From contig JAEOTH010000125.1 in the NCBI GenBank assembly GCA_016839915.1, forward strand, positions 1-64,000: a stretch of DNA of 64,000 nucleotides, read 5' to 3'. Below the pieces are notes generated by a model. The model had not been told where the DNA came from, did no database searches, and was given only the letters and a program-made list of their open reading frames with translations. Position numbers and translations under genes: made by a program. Positions 7,880-15,824 of this stretch are shown in pieces. Positions within the stretch are counted from its first letter, which is position 1; each line of letters starts with the position of its first letter. This DNA is from Promethearchaeota archaeon (GTDB lineage: Archaea; Asgardarchaeota; Lokiarchaeia; Sigyniarchaeales; SOKP01).

Positions 7880-9481
7880 CTAAAAGAAAGATGTTATTCT
7901 TCTTTGATATCTTTTGTTATCTAACCATTTCTTAAAATCATTTGTTACTCTTCCTGACCATATTGCATTTTTTGAGGTTTCTTCATTAAATCTATAGATT
8001 TCCTGATATGAAAACTTATTCTGTAGCATAAGGTGTCTTATTTTTAATAACCATTCCACAAATTTTTTGTATAGCTTATTATCTGATGAAGCAACTCTAT
8101 TGTATGAATTCTCATAAAAATTTTTATCATCTTCATTATAACCTGTGAAAAATCTATAATTTTGATTCATCCAAAAAAACTTTTCTGTAGATTCAGAATA
8201 CTTTTTAATATTACAATTCCATAATTTTATCGTTTCAAGGGCGGGTAAATCGTTTAATATTTCAGGTATTTCGGTAATAGTTGGATTATTTGATAAATCA
8301 ATATGTTTTAGATTAATTAAATTTATTAGACCATCAATTTTTATAATTCTGTTATCCCTCAAAAATAATTTTTCTAATCTCTTAAGATTTTCCAATCCCT
8401 CCACTTTTGTAATTTCATTGTTATTCAATTTTAAGACGTGGATATTTGAAAATTTCTCAATCCCACTCAGATCGGATATTTGATTATTACTCAGATCTAC
8501 CTCATTAATTGCATCTAATTTCTCATTTGCATCTAGACTTGATATCTTTCGAATGTTTTGATTATTCAAATAAATTTTATCATTTCTAAAAATAGCTACA
8601 ACCCTGCCTTCATATTTTATGAAATTAAATTCAAACTTAAAATCTTTAAAATACTCAAGGTGTTTATTCACGTATTGAATCAATGGAAATTTTTGTCTAT
8701 CTCTTAGTATTTTATAAATATCTTTAACTAAACCATCTCTATAGTTTTCTGGAATTTCATTCAAGATTTTCGAAGTGATGAATGAAACATGTTCAATTCC
8801 AAAATCCCTAATTATTCTAAGGATTAAAAAATTTATTTGAGATGATAAATCTGTACCTGGATTATGTTCAATTATGGATCTTAAATCAGTTGTAACATCA
8901 CGCAAAAATGTTGGACTTAAGTCATCTAAAATACTTTCAAACTCATCAGGATTCAAATATCTTAAATATCCATTTTGAGTTAAATATTGAATTACAGATG
9001 GATGTTTACTCGCAAGTCTTATGGCAATTTCCTCGGAAAATACTCTTTTTGCCATAGGATCTCCAACTTCACTTAATCTCTTTAACAGGGGGAAAGCTAA
9101 ATTTCTATGAAGAATTCTAGTATCATAACCATTTTCCGCCCACACTTGAATATTAGAACAATGACCTTGAAACTCTTCTTCAGGAGTTATTCTCCTGGTG
9201 AAATTATTATGATGCCCTTCCATAGATCTGTCTAACTTCTCCGCTGCTTCATCAATAGATTCAATCTCATCATATTCTTCTATTCGATCAACAGAGATAT
9301 TAAGCAATAAGTACATACACTGTTGGAATCTACGGCCTTTTACATAGATATTAGTTGTTCCCCCTTCAAGTTTCAATTTAAGATACGGATTAATTTCAAA
9401 TTCTTTTACCCTATAAAGAGGCCTGATTGAAATGAAAAAAACAATAATTGAAATAATTAACAATGAAAATATCTGATACAT
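7880..9481 (-). CDS. Membrane-anchored leucine-rich-repeat protein
   Basis: A 533-aa protein. An N-terminal hydrophobic anchor (IFSLLIISIIVFFISI, residues 4-19) leads into a helical region with HEAT-like hints (AIRLASKHPSVIQYLTQNGY). A block of SDS22-type leucine-rich repeats lies at about 315-430: VDLSNNQISDLSGIEKF, VLKLNNNEITKVEGLENL, KLFLRDNRIIKIDGLINL and HIDLSNNPTITEIPEIL, each about 22 residues. A charged C-terminal domain (about 440-533) follows. LRR blocks bind proteins. The anchor has no clear cleavage site, so topology is uncertain. It converges on the 7-TM gene. Confidence 0.8.
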   Translation of the reverse strand: MYQIFSLLIISIIVFFISIRPLYRVKEFEINPYLKLKLEGGTTNIYVKGRRFQQCMYLLLNISVDRIEEYDEIESIDEAAEKLDRSMEGHHNNFTRRITPEEEFQGHCSNIQVWAENGYDTRILHRNLAFPLLKRLSEVGDPMAKRVFSEEIAIRLASKHPSVIQYLTQNGYLRYLNPDEFESILDDLSPTFLRDVTTDLRSIIEHNPGTDLSSQINFLILRIIRDFGIEHVSFITSKILNEIPENYRDGLVKDIYKILRDRQKFPLIQYVNKHLEYFKDFKFEFNFIKYEGRVVAIFRNDKIYLNNQNIRKISSLDANEKLDAINEVDLSNNQISDLSGIEKFSNIHVLKLNNNEITKVEGLENLKRLEKLFLRDNRIIKIDGLINLINLKHIDLSNNPTITEIPEILNDLPALETIKLWNCNIKKYSESTEKFFWMNQNYRFFTGYNEDDKNFYENSYNRVASSDNKLYKKFVEWLLKIRHLMLQNKFSYQEIYRFNEETSKNAIWSGRVTNDFKKWLDNKRYQRRITSFF

Positions 9482-9590
9482 CTTTCAGATAGACTAGGAT
9501 TTTTGGTGAGAAAATTAAAGATAGATTTCTTTTTCAATATTAAAACCCCAACGATTTTAAAATTTATTCTTATTTAGGGTTATTGTAATA

Positions 9591-10691
9591 TTAATTCGGA
9601 ATTAGAGTAAGCATATTAAAATTCAGATCGATATTAGAACCATCTAAAATAGCCTGCTGTATGAATTTTCCTTCTTCTGATAGTAATAAGCTTTTTGATT
9701 GAGCAACGCCTTCCATAAATTTTTCTCTCTCTATATCTAAAAAACCCATTTCTATAGCATTCTTAATAATTAAATTCAATACTAATAATTGAAATTGTTC
9801 TTGAATAGCATCCCATATTAAACCCATTTCATTTAGTTGATTAGCAATTTCTTCAGCCATAATGTCAAGATCATATATCATTTCATAGATTCCTTCTTGA
9901 AGATTAATGATTTCATCAATTAATTTATCCTTAATGAGTCTAAGTGTTGTAGTCCCCAATAAATCTTCCTCATGAAAAAAGAAATCATTCAATTCACGTT
10001 TAATTAAATAAAAACCAAAGTCATTTTTTATAAATTTAGATCTTGCTAAATAATTAATAGCTTCTCTTGAAACAGAATAAACTTCACAATACTGATCTAA
10101 ATTTAATTTGTATCCTTCAAATTTCTGAGAACTAGATTCATCAAAATGCCAATAATTTCTTGCAAAAGCACCTTGACCTAGAATGGAGTTATAGAAAATA
10201 TAAAAAAGAGACAAATATAAGTCCCTATCTTGCTGTAACTCAAAAAAATTATCTCCTATTTTGGATATAATCCTTACAATATGGATAATAAAAGGATCTT
10301 CCACATTAATTTCTTTATAAAAATCTATTAAATCCTCGAGTTTTCTTACATTCTCTTTTAATTCATTAAGCATAAATGATTCATTTTTTAGTTTTAAAGG
10401 TTCCAATCCAAGCGTTTCGATTCCAATTTCTGTAATTACATAACTTTGGTATTGTTTATTTGTTTGTCTATTTGTGATTAACCTTTGCTCTATATTTTTA
10501 TTCTTTTTGTGATGAGAAAGATACTTTGAGACTGTGGATCTACTTAGATTCGAATATTTAACTAAGTTAGTAAATCTTTGTGGCCCCAGATTTCTAAGAA
10601 TGAATAATATCCTCCTACTATTGTCTTCAATGTTCCCAGATTTTTTTAATAATTCAATCTTTAATTTTTTTGATATATTCCAACTTTCCAT
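9591..10691 (-). CDS. Winged-helix transcriptional regulator with large helical C-terminal domain
   Basis: A 366-aa protein with an N-terminal winged helix at about residues 20-95. The helix-turn-helix reads QRFTNLVKYSNLSRSTVSKYL and the wing contains NKQYQSYVITEIGIETLG. The remaining 270 residues are helix-rich and acidic, with no recognised ligand-binding domain. They may be a sensor or oligomerisation region. The ATG is preceded by an A/T-rich stretch of about 180 nt shared with the divergent small coiled-coil/proline protein at 10871. That places likely operators there, although I see no clean palindrome. Confidence 0.7.
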   Translation of the reverse strand: MESWNISKKLKIELLKKSGNIEDNSRRILFILRNLGPQRFTNLVKYSNLSRSTVSKYLSHHKKNKNIEQRLITNRQTNKQYQSYVITEIGIETLGLEPLKLKNESFMLNELKENVRKLEDLIDFYKEINVEDPFIIHIVRIISKIGDNFFELQQDRDLYLSLFYIFYNSILGQGAFARNYWHFDESSSQKFEGYKLNLDQYCEVYSVSREAINYLARSKFIKNDFGFYLIKRELNDFFFHEEDLLGTTTLRLIKDKLIDEIINLQEGIYEMIYDLDIMAEEIANQLNEMGLIWDAIQEQFQLLVLNLIIKNAIEMGFLDIEREKFMEGVAQSKSLLLSEEGKFIQQAILDGSNIDLNFNMLTLIPN

Positions 10692-10870
10692 AATATTAAA
10701 ATGTTAGTCAACATATATAAATATATACCGTTTTTTTAGACTTAGACTTAAATGATTTTAAAATACAAATATGTTAATTTTTAGTATATAAAACAAAGAA
10801 TTATTCAAAAAATTTTAAAAATTAGAATTTAATGGAAATATAATCAAAATTAATTATAAATTTAGTAATA

Positions 10871-11068
10871 ATGGGAATAAACGAACCGAATGTATTAAAA
10901 CGGATTAAGACTATTGAAGAAAGGTTAGATAAAATCGAAGAACGTATTTCAAGCTTAGAAAATAGATTGGGTCGCTTTCCATCTCCACCATCACCAAGAC
11001 CCAGCCCGATACACCCTCCAAAACCACCTGGTCCTCCAGGAACGCCCCCAGAACCTTTTCGATTTTAA
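10871..11068 (+). CDS. Small coiled-coil protein with proline-rich tail
   Basis: A 65-aa protein in two parts. Residues 8-33 form a short coiled coil with heptad spacing (IKTIEERLDKIEERISSLEN). Residues 36-65 are about half proline, with motifs such as PSPPSPRPSP and PPKPPGPPGTPPEP. Such sequences form polyproline-II helices that bind profilin, SH3 or WW domains in eukaryotes. Asgard archaea encode profilins, so a cytoskeletal role is conceivable. That is inference. The low-complexity tail could instead be a simple linker or anchor. The gene sits 157 nt upstream of the ubiquitin-like gene. Confidence 0.6.
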   Translation: MGINEPNVLKRIKTIEERLDKIEERISSLENRLGRFPSPPSPRPSPIHPPKPPGPPGTPPEPFRF

Positions 11069-11225
11069 ATAGTTTATAAACATTCATTTTAGGCAATGAA
11101 AAAGTCAATTCGTTTTCATTTTAAACCTTAGTTCAGATTATTGGACAAAAATCCTTAATATCTCATTTTGATAATAGTTATCTAATAAAAAGTAAATTAA
11201 AAAATAAAAAAGGTTGTGATTTAAA

Positions 11226-11510
11226 ATTACCCAATATCGATTTCGGCTAACGGGTGTGCCCCCTGACCAAGCCATCAAGCTTATCGAGCTAGATCCAAAC
11301 AATTCGATAGCAGAAATTAAGAAAACTGTACAGCGTGAGTATAAGCTAAATCCAATATTAGCTATACAATTTATATTTAAAGGAAAGGTCCTACCAGATC
11401 AATTAAAGTTCGCAAAGATTGGAATCCATCCAAAGAAAGACGTTATAAAACTTTAGAGCTTTCCTCTAAGGTATAGAACGGTCATGGCTACGCAAGCGGG
11501 TGGATACTAG
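11226..11510 (+). CDS. Ubiquitin-like protein with diglycine tail, interrupted by a 30-nt bulge-helix-bulge intron
   Basis: A beta-grasp ubiquitin-like modifier. Strand 1 is QYRFRLTG, the alpha helix SIAEIKKTVQREYKL, and later strands AIQFIFKGKVLPD and IGIHPKKDVI. In the raw sequence the frame stops at TAG (11454-11456) without a glycine tail. The same frame resumes after it as V-M-A-T-Q-A-G-G-Y-stop. Removing 11449-11478 gives DVITVMATQAGGY, an 84-aa precursor with GG at 82-83 and a one-residue tail that would need trimming before conjugation. The first GTG (11256) would remove strand 1, so I place the start at ATT 11226, which has GTGAT 5 nt upstream. Whether E2, E3 or deubiquitinase genes lie nearby cannot be told; none is in the window. 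Confidence 0.85.
11449..11478 (+). other. Predicted 30-nt archaeal (bulge-helix-bulge) intron in the ubiquitin-like mRNA
   Basis: The fold was built by hand. Intron stem: 11450-11458 pairs with 11464-11472, nine contiguous pairs including one G-U, closing a 5-nt loop. Bulge 1 is AA|A at 11447-11449. The central helix pairs 11443-11446 with 11473-11476, four pairs including one G-U. Bulge 2 is AA|C at 11477-11479. On the exon side there is a G-G mismatch, then 11439-11441 (GAC) pairs with 11481-11483 (GTC). Cutting each bulge after its second nucleotide, the rule for archaeal splicing endonuclease, excises 30 nt, removes the in-frame TAG and keeps frame. The exon-side helix is weak, but all other parts are canonical. 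Confidence 0.75.
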
Positions 11511-11556
11511 TCAATAAAGCATTCGAATAGGAGATATATTTATCACGGGGTTAAAT

Positions 11557-11603
11557 GGGAGAGAATAACAATGTTATTTCTCCCTAATTAATTTTTTTTT
11601 TTT
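11557..11603. terminator. Hairpin terminator with T-tract
   Basis: An inverted repeat GGGAGAGAATAAC-AAT-GTTATTTCTCCC (11557-11584) forms a 12-bp stem with a single bulged base. It is followed by a T-run at 11592-11603. It lies after the ubiquitin-like gene and before the 3' end of the converging longin-like gene, so it may end transcription from one or both sides. Confidence 0.6.
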
Positions 11604-11632
11604 AATTATGAAGTTCAAACTAAGTTTGTATT

Positions 11633-12058
11633 TTAATGCTCAATAGTTTGGAAATTCATGAAATCTTCAGAATTGAGAATTTCGACAATCTTTTCAGAAA
11701 AAGTTTTAAAATTGGAGATCTCTCCATTAAAATCTTCTAAAATGTCTTTATATTGGTTAATAAAGCTCGTAAGAATAGTTTCAGATATTGATTCTAATAA
11801 TTTTTTATCAAAATCTCTGTTTTCGCATTTTAGAACTAAATGGAAAAGAGATTTATGGGTATAAAAGAAAAATATAAAACTGTCAAGTACTAAGGTTCTT
11901 AAACTTTCTTTAAAACTTTGTTTTGTAAACCGACAGATGATGTCAAAATAACTTGCTAGGGATTGTTCATCGCCTATTTTTTTTCTATCAATAAAATTGT
12001 GATAAAATAGCGCTATCCCTGCTTCATTTATAATCATTAGTTGTTGGATCATTTTCAC
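11633..12058 (-). CDS. Longin-like domain protein
   Basis: A 141-aa protein. The pattern MIQQLMIINEAGIALFYHNF, followed by SLASYFDIICRFTKQSF, FFYTHKSLFHLVLKC and a long C-terminal helix, matches the longin/adaptin-small-subunit fold of two alpha helices around a five-stranded sheet. In eukaryotes, longins sit in SNAREs, AP small subunits and Mon1-Ccz1-type GEFs. Asgard genomes contain many of unknown role. No transmembrane segment is visible. The fold is inferred from secondary-structure pattern and not from strict motifs. Confidence 0.6.
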   Translation of the reverse strand: MKMIQQLMIINEAGIALFYHNFIDRKKIGDEQSLASYFDIICRFTKQSFKESLRTLVLDSFIFFFYTHKSLFHLVLKCENRDFDKKLLESISETILTSFINQYKDILEDFNGEISNFKTFSEKIVEILNSEDFMNFQTIEH

Positions 12059-12203
12059 TAATTCTTATTGATTCCTGTTATTGGAGATTTTATATCAACT
12101 AAAAATATGTACAAATTTATTTTTAAACTTTTATTTTAAAATTTATTAAAATTAGAATAATTTTTCAATTATCTTTATTAAATATGATATGAAATAGACT
12201 TCA

Positions 12204-12407
12204 ATGGTGATCTTTAATATGGCATGGGGGGGTTCGCTTAATGAAAATGGTTCTAAACATATTCGAATGCTCAGACAAGCAGAAAAAATTATCGAATTTT
12301 TAGAAATCCTTAAAGATGATTTAGATTTTGAGGAGCGAGCAAATCTTTCAAAAACTATAGAAATAATCACTGATTATGTTTTAAAAATTTCAGATAAAAA
12401 AAAATAA
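12204..12407 (+). CDS. Small hypothetical protein
   Basis: A 67-aa ORF between two minus-strand genes. It begins with an ATG (MVIFNMAWGGSLNENGSK) and continues as two charged amphipathic helices (RMLRQAEKIIEFLEILKDD and NLSKTIEIITDYVLKISDK). The composition looks like real protein, and the opposite strand gives only a shadow frame. An internal ATG at codon 6 is an alternative start. There is no recognised family and no clear Shine-Dalgarno. Confidence 0.45.
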   Translation: MVIFNMAWGGSLNENGSKHIRMLRQAEKIIEFLEILKDDLDFEERANLSKTIEIITDYVLKISDKKK

Positions 12408-12414
12408 TAATTTC

Positions 12415-12984
12415 CTAAATTTTCTTTATCAATTCTTTTATAATTAATATTATCTCATCTGCTACTTTTTGAATACAGTTTGTGAGATTAAATTCAAAAA
12501 AGGGAAGATCTTCATTCATATTGCGTTCTTCGAGAGAATATTCACGTTCTTTATAAAATTTTAATTTTGTAAAGCCCTCAAGACTTTCTGGCACAATTCC
12601 TATCATAAAAACGTTTAAATGAGGTAATTTTTCTATTAATAAATCGATAAATATATGAATTGGAATTGTATGAGATGAAATTGGAACAGAGGCTTTTACG
12701 TTTTCTCGTTCTATTATAGCTACTGTCCCAGGAGGTTTTTTTAAGGTGCATGTGTCTATTAAAACGAGATTAGTTGCTTGAAATTCTATAATTTCATCAA
12801 TTCTACTCATAGGATCAATTCCTGCATTAATAAATAAGAATTTTCCATCTGAATAACTCAACAACTCACTAATAATATAGGGTCCAACGCCATCATCACT
12901 TAATTTTTCTTCGCCAATACCTAAAAATACTAATTTCTTAGCATCCTGCAACTTTCTGATGAGCTTAGATTGAAATTCCTTCAT
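12415..12984 (-). CDS. Hydrogenase maturation protease (HycI/HyaD family)
   Basis: A 189-aa endopeptidase of the family that removes a C-terminal peptide from the large subunit of [NiFe] hydrogenases after nickel insertion. The nickel-sensing motif is VFLGIGEEKLSDDGVGPYI. The second acidic segment is LVLIDTCTLKKPPGTV, and the histidine motif ISSHTIPIH supplies the third ligand. It is longer than HybD or HycI (about 160 aa) because of a C-terminal helical extension. No hydrogenase subunit gene is in the window, so its substrate must be encoded elsewhere. The N-terminal ATG is the only sensible start. Confidence 0.85.
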   Translation of the reverse strand: MKEFQSKLIRKLQDAKKLVFLGIGEEKLSDDGVGPYIISELLSYSDGKFLFINAGIDPMSRIDEIIEFQATNLVLIDTCTLKKPPGTVAIIERENVKASVPISSHTIPIHIFIDLLIEKLPHLNVFMIGIVPESLEGFTKLKFYKEREYSLEERNMNEDLPFFEFNLTNCIQKVADEIILIIKELIKKI

Positions 12985-13225
12985 TGATAAAAATTTATTT
13001 TTATTAAATAATTGATGTCTTTTTTTGTATATGACAGTGAAACGACTTATTTATATTATGAAAAACTAATTAACTTGTAGATTAATATTTTTATATTTAA
13101 AAAACATCAAACTAAATTTATTTAGATATTTATATAGATCATTCAAAATTACGCTTATATTATAAATGATGAGTTTCTTCACTATAGAATCAAATTTAAA
13201 AAAAATACTTATGAGTGGATGATAT

Positions 13226-15088
13226 TTGGATATCAAGAATAACGAAGAAGCTCTAGATACTAAGAAATTTCAAGAGATAATAAATAATTTAGATATAGCA
13301 TATTTCAGAGGAGTATTCAAAGGTAAATTAATAATTCATAATACAGCTCTTAATAGAATCTTAGGTTTAGATCCATCAATAGTTTTAACCAGATCTCAAG
13401 CATCTCAGTTTTTTTCTGATCCTGAAGTCCAGCAGAAATATTATGATGAATTAGAAAAAAATGAATTTATTAAAGATTTCATTGCGTCTATAAAGAAACC
13501 TGATGGTTCAACACGCTATCTGCAAATTAATTCTCACCTAATTACAGGCGAAAACCAAAAAAATAAAATTGTAGAAGGAACTGCTATTGATGTTACAGAG
13601 AAATTTAAACTAGAGCGAGAATTAAAGGAAGCAGAAAGAAAATTTTTACTGATTTCAGAAAATGCTAATGATTTAATTGCAATTTTGGATAACACTTTTA
13701 AACATGTGTATATCAATAAAAAAGCTTATTTAAATGTATTAGGATATACTGAAAATGAGGTTCTTGGAAAGTTAGTAAGAAATTTTACTCATCCTGAAGA
13801 CATAAAACGAGTTTCTATAGCTACAAAAAGGGGATTACTTAGGGGAGAGATGCTTGAGGAATTTAGAATTCAACATAAAAAGGGGCATTATATTTGGGTA
13901 GAATGTAAGGGGAGTTTCATAAAAGAAAACGGAAATATTATTGGAGCCATATTTATATCAAGAGATATAACAGAAAAGAAAGAAGCGGAACAAAGATTAA
14001 AAGAATCTGAAAATAAATACCGTACTTTATTTGAATCTAGCACTGATGGAATTTATTCAACAGATATGGAAGGGAACTTCATTGAATTTAATGAGGCTTT
14101 CCTTAAAATGCTCGGATATACAAGGGAAGAGCTTTTAACTAAAAATGTTCGGCAAATAACTCCATCAAAGTGGTATGAAAAAGAGGATGATATTGCTTTT
14201 ACACAATATTCAGAAGAAGAAAGTATTATTTATGAAAAAGAATTTATTCGAAAAAATGGGTTAGATTTACCGGTTAATGTGAGATTTTGGGTTTTACTAG
14301 ACGAGCAAGGAGATCCATATAGAATTTGGGCAATTATAAGGGATATTGCAGAGAGAAAAAAAATGGAAAATGAACTAAAGGAGATTAATAGATTAAAATC
14401 TGAATTTTTAAGAAGAGCTTCTCATGAGTTAAAAACCCCACTTGTATCTATTAAAGGTTTTTCCAATTTAATTTTATCAAAATATTCTGAAGATTTAAAT
14501 CCCAAAATAATTTCAAACTTGGAAGAGATAAATGATGGATGTGAAAGATTGCAGATTATAATAAATAACCTTTTACAAACATCCAAAGTAGATTCAGTTG
14601 AGTTAAAACCTAAACTTGAAAGAGAGGATTTAACATTCCTAATTAATTACTGTGTTGAGGAATTGCACCCTCTCGCAGCTAAAAGGGAACATTCGATTAA
14701 TACAGAAATTCAAGGGCCAATAATGACCTTTTTTGAAAAAGAAGAAATTCACGATGTAATTTCAAATTTACTAATAAATGCGATAAAATACACTCCACCG
14801 AAAGGTTGGATTGATATTACAGCTGAAATCAAAGAGGATTTTGTAATTGTCTCAATTAAAGATAACGGAATAGGTTTCACAAAAGAGGAAAAGGGCAATT
14901 TATTTAAGCAATTTGGAAAAATTGAACGATATGGACAAGGTCTTGATTTAGATATTGATGGAACTGGATTAGGTTTGTATATATCAAAAAAAATTGTAGA
15001 ATCTCATGGTGGGAAAATTTGGATGGAATCTGAAGGAAAAAGTAAAGGAAGTACTTTTTATTTTTCATTACCACTTGTTAAAGAATAA
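13226..15088 (+). CDS. Soluble multi-PAS sensor histidine kinase
   Basis: A 620-aa kinase with no membrane segment. Three PAS domains occupy about residues 10-125, 130-250 and 262-385, each ending in a typical motif (TAIDVTEK, FISRDITEKKEAE, AIIRDIAERKKM). The HisKA H-box is RRASHELKTPLVSIKGF, with the phosphorylated His near residue 400. The HATPase domain carries N-box NLLINAIKYTP, G1 DNGIGF and G2 GTGLGLYISKKIVESHGG. It starts at TTG directly after an in-frame TGA, with GGATGAT just upstream. No response regulator is adjacent, so it is an orphan kinase, probably a cytoplasmic redox or ligand sensor. Confidence 0.93.
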   Translation: MDIKNNEEALDTKKFQEIINNLDIAYFRGVFKGKLIIHNTALNRILGLDPSIVLTRSQASQFFSDPEVQQKYYDELEKNEFIKDFIASIKKPDGSTRYLQINSHLITGENQKNKIVEGTAIDVTEKFKLERELKEAERKFLLISENANDLIAILDNTFKHVYINKKAYLNVLGYTENEVLGKLVRNFTHPEDIKRVSIATKRGLLRGEMLEEFRIQHKKGHYIWVECKGSFIKENGNIIGAIFISRDITEKKEAEQRLKESENKYRTLFESSTDGIYSTDMEGNFIEFNEAFLKMLGYTREELLTKNVRQITPSKWYEKEDDIAFTQYSEEESIIYEKEFIRKNGLDLPVNVRFWVLLDEQGDPYRIWAIIRDIAERKKMENELKEINRLKSEFLRRASHELKTPLVSIKGFSNLILSKYSEDLNPKIISNLEEINDGCERLQIIINNLLQTSKVDSVELKPKLEREDLTFLINYCVEELHPLAAKREHSINTEIQGPIMTFFEKEEIHDVISNLLINAIKYTPPKGWIDITAEIKEDFVIVSIKDNGIGFTKEEKGNLFKQFGKIERYGQGLDLDIDGTGLGLYISKKIVESHGGKIWMESEGKSKGSTFYFSLPLVKE

Positions 15089-15206
15089 TTTTGAAAGTAT
15101 TATCTTAAAAAACAAACATTCCAACCAATCTTTTATATTTCTATTTACCCTTATTTAAAACTAGAGAAAAGTACATTAATTATAATTAATTCATATTTAA
15201 TGTTAT

Positions 15207-15824
15207 ATGACGGAAGATTTGGCTGAAAAAACTGAGAAAATTCAATTAGAGGGAATAATTGAAAAAGATAAGGTTATAATTTCTGATAAGAATGGGATTG
15301 AAGAATTTTATAATACATCTTATATAGGAACAATAAAGAAACATAGTAAAGGTCAAGAATTTTTAATGCTTGAGCCAACAGAAGTATTGCTTCTATGTGA
15401 ACGGAACCGTATATTAGTATGGGAAGATAATGATAAAAATCAGAAATTACATGATTTTGAGAGTCTGCTCACTTATTTCACTCAATATGATGATAGGCTT
15501 TGGCAAAAGTACATAATTTATATGGATTTACGAAAAAGAGGCTATATTGTCCGTACTGGTTATGGAGACGGATTAGATTTTCGAGTATATAAAAGGGGAG
15601 CTGATTTTGAAAAAGATTCAGCGAAGTTTCTAATATTCCCTGTATTTGAAGGGGGTCCCATTGAACTAAGAGATTTAGATAAAATGTCTAGAGTTGCCCT
15701 GAGTTCTCGAAAGGATTTGATTGTTGCTACCGTAGATAGATTAAGTAAACCAATTTATTACAGTGTTAAAAAGTTCCAGATTTTAAATAGAGGAGAGGAT
15801 ATTGATATAGATAATGCCAGATAA
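15207..15824 (+). CDS. tRNA-splicing endonuclease EndA-family subunit, catalytic His replaced
   Basis: A 205-aa single-unit EndA-type protein. The C-terminal nuclease domain reads KYIIYMDLRKRGYIVRTGYG, then DFRVYKRGADF, then SSRKDLIVATVD. The catalytic Tyr (in DFRVY, about 127) and Lys (in SSRKD) are kept. The histidine expected in the next motif (HS-x-YLV in Methanocaldococcus, from memory) is Asp137 here, in FEKDSAKFLI. This suggests a structural subunit of a heteromeric enzyme, or an altered active site. The enzyme family cuts bulge-helix-bulge motifs in tRNA, rRNA and some mRNA introns. It overlaps the PIN-PilT-KH gene by 11 nt, so the two are co-translated. Confidence 0.88.
   Translation: MTEDLAEKTEKIQLEGIIEKDKVIISDKNGIEEFYNTSYIGTIKKHSKGQEFLMLEPTEVLLLCERNRILVWEDNDKNQKLHDFESLLTYFTQYDDRLWQKYIIYMDLRKRGYIVRTGYGDGLDFRVYKRGADFEKDSAKFLIFPVFEGGPIELRDLDKMSRVALSSRKDLIVATVDRLSKPIYYSVKKFQILNRGEDIDIDNAR

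Noticed and set aside
11451-11471. TAG read-through, pyrrolysine insertion or T4 gene 60-type ribosome hopping at the hairpin
   Set aside because: Read-through would insert SFPLRYRT between the last strand and the tail. No matching take-off and landing codons keep the frame, and many genes here end in TAG normally. Splicing explains stop, stem and frame together.
11449-11478. A 28-nt intron using TATA/TATA as the central helix (cuts after 11449 and 11477)
   Set aside because: It also makes a 3-4-3 bulge-helix-bulge, but the joined frame reads RSWLRKRVDTSQ and loses the diglycine tail. The 30-nt version keeps frame and has a longer continuous stem.
12152-12370. Minus-strand 72-aa ORF opposite the small gene at 12204
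   Set aside because: Low-complexity shadow. The plus-strand frame has better helix pattern and composition.
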